In this document: positions 17,894 to 25,204 of the stretch, piece after piece | Numbering within the stretch: position 1 is the first letter of the stretch | Layout of the letters: every line of letters starts with the position of its first letter | Source of the DNA: Planctomycetota bacterium | GTDB lineage: Bacteria; Planctomycetota; UBA8108; UBA1146 | DNA: 64,000 nt | Direction: 5' to 3' | NCBI GenBank assembly: GCA_014240375.1 | Contig: JAAZXB010000006.1 | Span: 62,001 to 126,000 of the forward strand | Translations under genes and position numbers: made by a program | The notes under the pieces: model-generated | The model's database searches: none | What the model was told of the DNA's origin: nothing | Seen by the model: the letters and a program-made list of their open reading frames with translations, nothing else

Positions 17894-18775
17894 ATGAAAA
17901 TTCTCTCGATCTTCTCGACTCTGACCTTGTCATTGTTGCTGGGGGCGATGCTGATCACCACTTCGTTTCTGTCGGGGCAAGATGCTCCCGAACTTTCGTG
18001 GAAGAAGGGCGATGGGGCAGAGGTTTTTCAGCAAGGAAAGACCGCCTACGCCGCGCAACAGTTCAAGGAGGCGTATGGTTTCTTCAAGGACGCACGCAAG
18101 CAGGCCAAGAATCGAGATACCCGCGCTCATGTCGAACTGTGGCTCGCCTCGACCGAAGGTGCCAACGAACTGACGGCTCTCAAGAAACAGGCCGCCGATG
18201 GAAAAGAGAACGCTGCCTATCGCTTGGCAGTGAAAAACTATTCAAAGTTTTCCAAGACGCTGGTTGGAGAGGAATACAAGAATTTCCTCACCGAACTGCA
18301 GAGAAAATTGTTTCACGTACTGGAAGATTTCGAGCGCGTCTCTCGTCGATACTCGGAAAAGTACGGCAAGAAATTTATCGACGAAGCCCAGTGGGTGCAG
18401 GAGGGCAAGCGAGCCTTGAAGTGGGATGTCGCATCGGGAAAGACCGAGTTGAAGATCAAGGGAGTCCCTGGTGGTCTGTCCGCCTACAAGTCGATCGCAT
18501 TCTATCTAGACATGCCCAGGGGAGGGTCACCCTACCAGCTGGTGTTCGTCGTCCCTGGGAAATCGGAGGCGGGGGTGAGCCAGGTGAAGGTGGTCAGCAA
18601 CGCCTACATCGCCCAGATGAAATCGCACAAGGGCCTCAAACGGATCGAAGTTCCGCTGCGGAATTTCAAGGGCCAGGGAGATGTGTCGTGGGATCGGGTC
18701 AAGGATTTCAGGATTCAGTTTCTCGGTGCAAAAAAGTTCACTGCCTATATCGACTTCATTGCGCTGCTAAAGTGA
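17894..18775 (+). CDS. Exported protein of unknown function with a beta-rich C-terminal half
   Basis: About 293 residues. ATG 17894 has AAGGA 8 bases upstream and opens a signal peptide (MKILSIFSTLTLSLLLGAML). The next part is Lys/Ala-rich helix with a TPR-like look (GKTAYAAQQFKEAYGFFKDARKQ). The C-terminal 130 residues alternate strands (LKWDVASGKTELKIKGVPGG, SIAFYLDMPRG, YQLVFVVPGK, IEVPLRNFKG, FRIQFLGAKKFTAYIDFIAL) and resemble a CIA30/CBM11-like galactose-binding jelly-roll, a suggestion only. A longer frame in another phase covers the same DNA but lacks a start site and codon sense. The 3' end overlaps the convergent gene by 20 bases. Confidence 0.75.
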   Translation: MKILSIFSTLTLSLLLGAMLITTSFLSGQDAPELSWKKGDGAEVFQQGKTAYAAQQFKEAYGFFKDARKQAKNRDTRAHVELWLASTEGANELTALKKQAADGKENAAYRLAVKNYSKFSKTLVGEEYKNFLTELQRKLFHVLEDFERVSRRYSEKYGKKFIDEAQWVQEGKRALKWDVASGKTELKIKGVPGGLSAYKSIAFYLDMPRGGSPYQLVFVVPGKSEAGVSQVKVVSNAYIAQMKSHKGLKRIEVPLRNFKGQGDVSWDRVKDFRIQFLGAKKFTAYIDFIALLK

Positions 18776-19508
18776 GCCCTGAAGTTCCCAGGGGTGAGGT
18801 TCCCGAGCCCTCGCGCCAGCAACGATCGAGGTCATCGGTGGCCTGATCGGTCGCCTCGTCGAGTGCACTCTGAAAACGCAAAGCCGCATCGCGGTCTCCA
18901 CTTCGCTCGGTAGCGGGATAGACCGGTGCTCCCACAACGATCACCGCTTTGCCCCAAGGTGCTGGTAGGATCATCCGATCCCAGGTGGATAAACGCATCG
19001 ATCGATCGACGGCGAATCCCAGCGGGATCATCGGGATCCCGGTTCTTCTCGCCAGTGCTGCGGCACCTTCTTTAGCCTCTTTTGGAGGGCCCTTCGGACC
19101 GTCGACAGCGAACACCGGGGAGTTCCCCTCGTGTACCAGCTTTTGCAGATCTTGAAAGCCACGCAGTCCTCCACGAGAACTGGACCCGAGGGCCAGAGCC
19201 ACATCGAGATAGTACAGAGCCGAGCCGAGTCGGGCACCATCGTGGTGCTGGCTGGTGATGGCGGCAAATCCATTGGAGCGCAGGGTGTAACTGAGGGGTA
19301 GAACCCACTCGTGCCAGAAACCGACCACCAGGTTGCCATGATTTCGCAGGGCGTCGATGGCGTGGTGACCTCCCGACCAGCGTAGATCGAGGGAGTCATA
19401 CAGCGCCGGTAGGAGCACCGAAAGTGCCCGGCCTGCGAGGGGATAGGGTGGCTCGGCGGAGGTGTCCTTCATGGCTTCAGGATGAGGGAGCAGGGGGGGG
19501 CTGGTCAA
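18756..19508 (-). CDS. DUF374 lysophospholipid-acyltransferase-like protein
   Basis: 250 residues. Characteristic DUF374 blocks: VVGFWHEWVLPL, ITSQHHDGARLG, GSSSRGGLRG, FAVDGPKGPPKEAKEG, ALARRTGIPMIPLGFAVDRSMRLSTWDRMILPAPW. This family is related to LPS late acyltransferases and often sits beside the Kdo transferase or lpxK genes. TTG 19508 is chosen because AGGAGG lies about 10 bases upstream and the start overlaps the upstream stop (TTGA); a later ATG at 19472 lacks such a site. It is coupled to the heptosyltransferase-like gene. Confidence 0.88.
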   Translation of the reverse strand: MTSPPLLPHPEAMKDTSAEPPYPLAGRALSVLLPALYDSLDLRWSGGHHAIDALRNHGNLVVGFWHEWVLPLSYTLRSNGFAAITSQHHDGARLGSALYYLDVALALGSSSRGGLRGFQDLQKLVHEGNSPVFAVDGPKGPPKEAKEGAAALARRTGIPMIPLGFAVDRSMRLSTWDRMILPAPWGKAVIVVGAPVYPATERSGDRDAALRFQSALDEATDQATDDLDRCWREGSGTSPLGTSGLTLAAQ

Positions 19509-20611
19509 TGAGACGCTACCTCCTCATCGCTGCGATTTAGCAGCTCCAGTAACGCCTGTTCGACCGCGGCCACCGGGATCGCTGACATGCAGAAGGAGTG
19601 ATCGCAATCGCGCAGGTTGCAAGGAGAGCAGGGGATGGCACTGCGCAGGACGCGAGTCCACGGCTGTCGTGGGGCGTAGATGCTGGGGTCCTTGGGACCG
19701 TACAGACCGATGGAAGGGATGCGGCGAATCGCCCCGAGGTGGAGGATTCCGGTGTCTGCTGCGACCACAGCTTGGCAGCGTCCGATCAATGCCGCCATCG
19801 CAGTCAGATCTCTGGTCTCGGGAGCGGCGTGCACGCGGGCTCCCGCTCCCGAGACGATGGCGTCTCTTGCTGTCCGATCTGCTTCGCCACCGGAGATCCA
19901 GATGCGGTGACCGCGGTGAGCCAGCGATCGCGCCAGTTCCATCCATCGCAGTGCTGGCCACTCCTTGAAACGGCCGAAGGCGCTGACGAAGGGATGCAGC
20001 AGGATCGGAGCCTCGCCATCTTTGAGTGTCTCGATGAGAGTCTCGTCGAGAGTCTCGTCGAGAGCATCGTCGACCTCACCGATCTGACCCGGCGGCGGCG
20101 CTCCATCCCAGCCGAGAGCCCTCACCACCGAGAGGGCCCGGTCGGTTCGATGGACTCGCCCGGCAACTTCGGGCGGGTGAAACCCTCGCCACCAGCGTGG
20201 CAATTCACCACCGTCCTGCGGATGAATTCCGATGATGCGATCGGCTCGAGCCAGCAAACGAATCAGCGCCGATCGAAAATTGGACTGCCAGTCGATCAGC
20301 AGGTCGTAGTGTTGCTCACGCAATTCCCGGGTGAATCGGGCGATCATCGGCCAGGCATGGACACGCTGATCGGGCTGCTTCCAGCTCCTTTTCAATTCGC
20401 TCCTGGGCAGGCTCAAGACCCTGTTCAGTGACGGATGGCCCAGTAACAGGCCGCTCGACAGGGACTCGGTCACGGCGTCGATCCGGGCTTCAGGAAATTG
20501 CTCAGAGAGTGCCTCCAGAGCGGGCAGAACCTGAATCAGATCACCGACGGCGGACAGCCGCACGATGAGGATCGAGCGCGGGAACAGGGGTTCGCTGGGC
20601 AGTGGTCTCAC
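19505..20611 (-). CDS. Glycosyltransferase family 9, heptosyltransferase-like
   Basis: 368 residues. Starts with the family's ILIVRLSAVGDLIQVLPALEAL; the donor-binding C-terminal domain contains GGEADR, AADTGILHLGAI and SIGLYGPKDP, with a late Cys-rich CSPCNLRDCDHSFC. This is the ADP-heptose:LPS heptosyltransferase family (WaaC/WaaF/WaaQ); acceptor not deducible. GTG start without a strong ribosome site. An in-frame 12-bp tandem repeat at 20024-20071 encodes a DETL-type acidic linker between the two domains. Confidence 0.88.
   Translation of the reverse strand: MRPLPSEPLFPRSILIVRLSAVGDLIQVLPALEALSEQFPEARIDAVTESLSSGLLLGHPSLNRVLSLPRSELKRSWKQPDQRVHAWPMIARFTRELREQHYDLLIDWQSNFRSALIRLLARADRIIGIHPQDGGELPRWWRGFHPPEVAGRVHRTDRALSVVRALGWDGAPPPGQIGEVDDALDETLDETLIETLKDGEAPILLHPFVSAFGRFKEWPALRWMELARSLAHRGHRIWISGGEADRTARDAIVSGAGARVHAAPETRDLTAMAALIGRCQAVVAADTGILHLGAIRRIPSIGLYGPKDPSIYAPRQPWTRVLRSAIPCSPCNLRDCDHSFCMSAIPVAAVEQALLELLNRSDEEVASH
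20024..20071. repeat. 12-bp in-frame tandem repeat inside the GT9 gene
   Basis: Four units of GAGAGTCTCGTC type; the second and third are identical. They encode repeated Asp-Glu-Thr-Leu-like residues in the linker between the two Rossmann domains, where length change is tolerated. Confidence 0.85.
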
Positions 20612-20692
20612 GTGGGGTAGAATGATCCCCCCGGGGCTTCGAGGGAAGCCCTGTTCGCAGCTCGAGGGGGGATTCCCCTGGAAGTGAGCCCG

Positions 20693-21808
20693 ATGAGCGT
20701 TCTTCTCGGAATTGAGTTACAGGGATCGACCGTCTCCTTGCTGGCGGTGGATCGCAAAGGCACTGTCCTGGCACAGGTACAAGAGCCGGTCAGTGTTCCT
20801 TTTCAGCAGTGGTGGGGAATTCATCCCGATGAGCGGGTGAGATCGGTCCGGGCGCTGCTGCAACACGCTTTGCAGGAGGGGCTGATCCGCCCTGCGGCGG
20901 TGGCGGCCATCGGCATCTCCTGTGAGTCTTCGCTGGTGCTGGTCGATGCAGAGATGGAGCCGATCCCGCCGCGCGCTCTCAACTGGCAAGAACTGGATCC
21001 GGTCGCAACGCTTCCTCGGCAGGTCCTCCGCTCGACCCTGGCCAGTTATCCGAGCATCTTACGCGGCCTCCATTGCGTCTTCGATCTGCAGGACTGGCTG
21101 CGCTACCGCTGGACCGGAGCAGTGGCCACCACCACCACCTTCGCCTGGAATATCGGACTGTCCAGTTCGCGTAGTCCAGGTCAGCGCTGGGATGCACAAG
21201 AACTCCAGCAACTGGGACTCGAGTCGGGACAGGTCCCTCCGCTGATGCCGGGACCCCATAAAATCGGAACCCTTGCCGAGGAGTTGGTGCGAGAGACGGG
21301 ATTGCCGAGAGGCACCTGGTTTTGTGGGGGTTCCACACCGCAAGCCGCACGGCTTTGGCTCGCTGCAGAACCTCGCCCGGGCCAGCGAATCGTTCTGCTC
21401 GAGCCCGATGGGGCGACCTTGTGGAGAGTCGGGGGAGAACCGAAGTCAGCGGACTCGATCGAAGATGTGATTCCGTCTCCCTACGGTGATCACTGGTATC
21501 ATCGAGAAGCGGTGGAGGTTGCGGATCCCCGTCGTGGGGACACCCCGATCGCCGATGTGGTGCATGACGCTACTGATATCGATTCCGAGCAGTCGTGGAG
21601 TGTGGATCGGCAATCGATGATGGTCTCCGCCGATTTTGGTGCCCCGTCGAGAGCCCCGGCACTGCTGGCAGGAGTCGGACTCGGCTGGTATCGCGACCTG
21701 AGGCCGCTATGGCGCAAGCGTTGTCGATGCGGATCTCTTCAGGAGTGGATCGATCAATCGATTCATGATGAGGGATCCCCGGATGTGGAGACGAGAGAGC
21801 AGACGTGA
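20693..21808 (+). CDS. FGGY carbohydrate kinase-like protein, catalytic residues apparently lost
   Basis: 371 residues, shorter than true FGGY kinases (about 480-550). The N-terminal domain follows xylulokinase (LGIELQGSTVSLLAVD, AAIGISCESSLVLVDAEMEPI, NW, TFAWNIGLSSS), and GLPRGTWFCGGSTPQAARLW lines up with the GLPxGTPVxxGGGDNA motif. The key residues differ: the DxGTT/S phosphate loop is ELQGS, the catalytic Asp of GGGDNA is missing (GGSTPQ), and the SLGTSG loop is LEPDG. I infer a non-catalytic relative. ATG 20693 follows GGAAGTGAG; a GTG at 20684 is possible. The stop overlaps the next gene's GTG. Confidence 0.7.
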   Translation: MSVLLGIELQGSTVSLLAVDRKGTVLAQVQEPVSVPFQQWWGIHPDERVRSVRALLQHALQEGLIRPAAVAAIGISCESSLVLVDAEMEPIPPRALNWQELDPVATLPRQVLRSTLASYPSILRGLHCVFDLQDWLRYRWTGAVATTTTFAWNIGLSSSRSPGQRWDAQELQQLGLESGQVPPLMPGPHKIGTLAEELVRETGLPRGTWFCGGSTPQAARLWLAAEPRPGQRIVLLEPDGATLWRVGGEPKSADSIEDVIPSPYGDHWYHREAVEVADPRRGDTPIADVVHDATDIDSEQSWSVDRQSMMVSADFGAPSRAPALLAGVGLGWYRDLRPLWRKRCRCGSLQEWIDQSIHDEGSPDVETREQT

Positions 21809-22824
21809 AGAGCAGCACGACCCTCAAGGACCAGCTTCCAGCTCGCTTTCGCGGAACCATGCTCGGTGCCGCCATCGGCAGCGCCCTTGGCTTTCCCCAT
21901 TCTGGATCATCCCGAACCTTCATGAGGGCTCTGGGATCCGAAGTGATCGAGGGCTATGTCCGACATCGTAACGGCTACTTCCCGGTGGGGCAGCATGGTG
22001 CCGGCGTCCAGTTGATGACACTCGCTGCGGAAGCGATCGCCACTGTCGGTTCGGTGCAACCGCAGTCGATCGTCGATCACTGGATTCCGTTGTGGCGCGA
22101 AAATCGCATCATCGAGCGTCTCCCCGATGTCGATGTGGCGATGTCTCGCTGGCTGCGTCGCGGCCCGGATGCCCGGGGCTGTGCCTGCGGACCGGGCGAG
22201 GTGGGCAGTGGATCCCTGGTGTCTAGCGTACTGATCGGGCTGTGGGATCACGATGATCCCACTTCGCTGGTCGATGACTGCGAACGCTTGATCGGTGTGA
22301 CTCATGAGGACCCGGAGGTTCGAGCAGTCAGCTCGGCGCTGGCCAGTGTCATCAGTCATAATCTCACCCACAAGGATGTAGTGCTGGGAGACGTGATCGA
22401 TGGAGCCACTGCCGCTGCGGCTCGTATCGACATGGCAGTGGCGGAACGAATCCAGGAGATCCCGATGCTGCTCGCCTCCTCCGAACTGGTGGCCTTTGAT
22501 CAACTGGCCAGTTCTCCCGACGAGATTTCAAATGCCGATCACTCCGGAATCGAAAACCGAGCTCTACCGATCTTCCTCGTCGCTCTTCACAGCTGGTTGA
22601 GAAACCCAGCGGAACCGATGCTGGTGATCGGTTCCTGTCTCTCGTCAGGTGGAGCGGTGGAGATGACCGCAGCGGTGGGTGGGGCGCTGGCAGGCTCCTG
22701 TATCGGCGAGCATCGCTTTCCTGCAGTGCTGAAGGAGGGACTGCTGGAGGGGAAAGAGATCTCTGCTGCAGCCGACCTTCTCTACCAGAGCCAGGTCCAG
22801 GAACGCAGACGCAGGAAACTCTAG
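21805..22824 (+). CDS. ADP-ribosylglycohydrolase-like protein lacking metal ligands
   Basis: 339 residues starting at a GTG that overlaps the previous stop (GTGA). The ARH/DraG fold is recognisable: FRGTMLGAAIGSALGFP at the start, GVTHEDPEVRAVSSALA in the middle (usual TH.xP), and SGGAVEMTAAVGGALAGS near the end. In active members the magnesium ligands are DDT(E/Q) after the first helix and GGDTDT in the last motif; here the matching positions are GAGV and GGAVEM, so the dinuclear site is gone. It is probably a binding protein rather than a hydrolase. A Cys/Gly-rich GCACGPG loop is unusual. Confidence 0.7.
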   Translation: MKSSTTLKDQLPARFRGTMLGAAIGSALGFPHSGSSRTFMRALGSEVIEGYVRHRNGYFPVGQHGAGVQLMTLAAEAIATVGSVQPQSIVDHWIPLWRENRIIERLPDVDVAMSRWLRRGPDARGCACGPGEVGSGSLVSSVLIGLWDHDDPTSLVDDCERLIGVTHEDPEVRAVSSALASVISHNLTHKDVVLGDVIDGATAAAARIDMAVAERIQEIPMLLASSELVAFDQLASSPDEISNADHSGIENRALPIFLVALHSWLRNPAEPMLVIGSCLSSGGAVEMTAAVGGALAGSCIGEHRFPAVLKEGLLEGKEISAAADLLYQSQVQERRRRKL

Positions 22825-22915
22825 TGCAGTGGCGTCACCGCCGTGTCCTTGGTATCTTCAATCCTCTGATCGTTTTGCATATGCGATGATTTCCAAGCGA
22901 TCGACAGGAGATGAA

Positions 22916-23146
22916 ATGTCTGGTGAGGTGAGGATGTTCGGCGAGATCGCCTTCGAGATGAGATGGATCTCCACAGCCCATCTATACGAAGCACTGGCGC
23001 TCCAGGCTCGGGATGAGGCGCGCGGCGAAAAGCATCGATTTCTCGGGCAGATTCTCATCGATCTGGGATATATGACAGACCAGCAGGTGCTCGAGGTCCT
23101 CACGGTCCTTCACGATCGCCCCCGCCATGGCCAGCGGGAGACCTGA
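22916..23146 (+). CDS. Small stand-alone MshEN-like (GspE N-terminal) domain protein
   Basis: 76 residues. ATG 22916 has AGGAG 5 bases upstream; the frame is longer upstream but without a ribosome site. The pattern FGEIAFEMRWISTAHLYEALALQ ... RFLGQILIDLGYMTDQQVLEVL is the doubled 'LGxxLxxxGxIxxxxLxxAL' motif of the N-terminal domain of type II secretion/type IV pilus ATPases, which in MshE binds cyclic di-GMP. The same motif opens the ATPase encoded at 26844. It sits just before lpxK (47 bases). The role is unknown; a signal-binding adaptor is a guess. Confidence 0.75.
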   Translation: MSGEVRMFGEIAFEMRWISTAHLYEALALQARDEARGEKHRFLGQILIDLGYMTDQQVLEVLTVLHDRPRHGQRET

Positions 23147-23193
23147 TCCTGACCACTGAACCGCTCCTGCCCTGGCCCCGCCCCCTGCTGAGC

Positions 23194-24156
23194 TTGCTGG
23201 AACGATGCTGGCGAGCCGGGGTGACTCTCGATCACTGGCGCCATCGCCGTCGTGAAACTGCAGGTGAGTGGCCCCTTCGACTTCCGGTTCCTGTCATCAG
23301 CATCGGCAACATCACCGTCGGAGGCACCGGCAAGACTCCTCTCACAGAAGCGTTGGCTCGAACCTGGTTGGATCGAGGTGGCCATCCGGGCATCGTCAGT
23401 CGTGGTTATCGTGGCGATGCCGATGGCAATGATGAACACCGGATGCTGCTACGAAGTTTGCCCGGGGTTCCCCATCAACAACATCGTTGTCGTCACACGG
23501 CAGGGCTCCAGTTGCTGGCAGCCCATCCCGAGGTGGATCTACTGCTGATCGATGATGGATTTCAACATCGACGCCTTCATCGAGATCTCGACCTGGTACT
23601 GCTCGATGGACGCAGTCCGCTGGCGGGAGGCTACTGCTTGCCGCGGGGGCGCTTGCGAGAGCCCTGGAGTCAGTTGGCACGCGCCGATCACCTGATCCTG
23701 ACTCGTGTCGAGCGTTGTCGTGATGGGGAACTGGCGAATACCATCGGGTTTTTACGCCAGTGGTTCCCATCGATACCTCGATCGTTGGCGACCACCGAGG
23801 TGGGAGAGGTGAGATCACTCGGCTCTGCGGAGATCCCCGCTGCCGGATCCAGGGTGTTTGGATTTTGTGGCATCGGAGACCCCGATTCCTTTCGACAGAC
23901 ACTCACCGCTCACGGCTGGAACCTGGTCGGGCTGGAGCCATTTCGAGATCACCACCGCTACCAGATGTCTGACTTTCGACGCATCTATCGGCAAGCCGGG
24001 GAACGGGGGGCCGCGGCCCTGGTCTGCACCGCCAAGGATGCAGTCAAGATCGAGCTCCTGCTCGCTGCTGGAATGAGTTCCCCATTGCCGATCCTGGTCC
24101 AGGAAGTGACCACCGCAGTCGATCTGGAGCCGATCCTCGCCCAAATTGGTGGGTGA
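23194..24156 (+). CDS. lpxK: Tetraacyldisaccharide 4'-kinase
   Basis: About 320 residues. Phosphorylates the 4' position of the lipid A disaccharide at the inner membrane. Walker A ISIGNITVGGTGKTPL, SRGYRG, LLLIDDGFQHRRLHRDLDLVLLDG and CTAKDAVKIE are diagnostic. The TTG at 23194 is the first standard start, but the frame is open and protein-like for about 17 codons upstream (from a CTG near 23143, after GGGAG), so the true N-terminus may be longer. It sits among other LPS genes. Confidence 0.92.
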   Translation: MLERCWRAGVTLDHWRHRRRETAGEWPLRLPVPVISIGNITVGGTGKTPLTEALARTWLDRGGHPGIVSRGYRGDADGNDEHRMLLRSLPGVPHQQHRCRHTAGLQLLAAHPEVDLLLIDDGFQHRRLHRDLDLVLLDGRSPLAGGYCLPRGRLREPWSQLARADHLILTRVERCRDGELANTIGFLRQWFPSIPRSLATTEVGEVRSLGSAEIPAAGSRVFGFCGIGDPDSFRQTLTAHGWNLVGLEPFRDHHRYQMSDFRRIYRQAGERGAAALVCTAKDAVKIELLLAAGMSSPLPILVQEVTTAVDLEPILAQIGG

Positions 24157-24232
24157 CAGGGTGTCGGGAGGCGTGAAACTGCGGCCCCTTCCTGCTAGCA
24201 TCTGAAAAAGACCCCGTTGAACAGGAGATCTC

Positions 24233-25204
24233 TTGGTACCGGACTCTCGTTGGCAACCGCTCGATCTTGGAGATGTGAAACCGATCCCCATCGGTCAGCG
24301 CAGGAATATTGTCCACAGAGATCAGTTTCGCGAACTGTGCGACCCGCAGGGAACCATCGAACAGTTGATCGATTCCTTGCCGGACATCCTGGCGGGTGGT
24401 GAACTGCGTGCTGCAGCGGCCGCGGTGGCCCGATCTGTTGCTGAAGGAGCTCCGGTGATCGCCGCCCTCGGTGGCCATGTGGTCAAGGTGGGAATGGGTC
24501 CACTGATCATCGATCTGATGGAGAAGGGTGTGATCTCGGCGATCGCGATGAACGGGGCGACCGCGATTCACGATCTGGAACTGGCTCTGATCGGCCAGAC
24601 ATCTGAAGATGTCGAGTCCAATGTTGCCGATGGTACATTCGGCATGGCGAGTGAAACTGCCGAAGCATTTCGACAGGCGAGCTTGGCTGGCTCCGATGAA
24701 GTGGGGCTGGGAGCGGCTCTGGGAGATTGGATCGAATCGCAGAGCGCTCCCCATGCCGAACTCTCGATGTTGCTCAGAGCTCGGCAATTGCGGATCCCGG
24801 CAACGGTTCATGTCGCCATCGGAACCGACATCGTGCACATGCATCCGGGTGTTGCGGGAGCAGATATGGGAGCGGCGACCGCTATCGATTTTCGGTTGCT
24901 CGCAGCGGTGGTCAGTGACCTCGAGAATGGTTGCTGGCTCAACATCGGCTCTGCGGTGGTGATGCCTGAGGTCTTTCTCAAGGTGGTCAACATCGCTCGT
25001 AACCTCGGGAAACCGCTGAATGGAGTGACCGCCATCAACTTTGACATGATCCCGCACTATCGCACCAGTCGAAATGTTTTGCAGCGTCCGGTGGAGAGAG
25101 GGATCTCATTGACCGGCCATCACGAGATCAACTTGCCGTTATTCCGAGTTGCTGTGCTGCAACGGATGTCAGCGGAAGATCGAGGAGCCAGTGATGATTC
25201 CTGA
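24233..25204 (+). CDS. Conserved protein of unknown function in the LPS core cluster
   Basis: 323 residues from TTG 24233 (AGGAG 5 bases upstream). The sequence is strongly motif-like: AALGGHVVKVGMGPLIIDLMEKG, NGATAIHDLELALIGQTSEDVE, DGTFGMASET, TVHVAIGTDIVHMHP, DFRLLAAVVSDLE, WLNIGSAVVMPEVFLK, RNVLQRP, SLTGHHEINLPL. The glycine-rich strand-turn pattern suggests a Rossmann-like or deoxyhypusine-synthase-like NAD-binding fold, which I cannot prove. The stop lies 11 bases inside hldE, so the two are translationally coupled, suggesting a role linked to heptose or envelope sugar metabolism. Confidence 0.75.
   Translation: MVPDSRWQPLDLGDVKPIPIGQRRNIVHRDQFRELCDPQGTIEQLIDSLPDILAGGELRAAAAAVARSVAEGAPVIAALGGHVVKVGMGPLIIDLMEKGVISAIAMNGATAIHDLELALIGQTSEDVESNVADGTFGMASETAEAFRQASLAGSDEVGLGAALGDWIESQSAPHAELSMLLRARQLRIPATVHVAIGTDIVHMHPGVAGADMGAATAIDFRLLAAVVSDLENGCWLNIGSAVVMPEVFLKVVNIARNLGKPLNGVTAINFDMIPHYRTSRNVLQRPVERGISLTGHHEINLPLFRVAVLQRMSAEDRGASDDS

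Noticed and set aside
17848-18846. 332-codon plus-strand frame overlapping the exported protein at 17894
   Set aside because: Arg/Gly/Ser-rich with no start site; the other frame has a signal peptide and a ribosome site.
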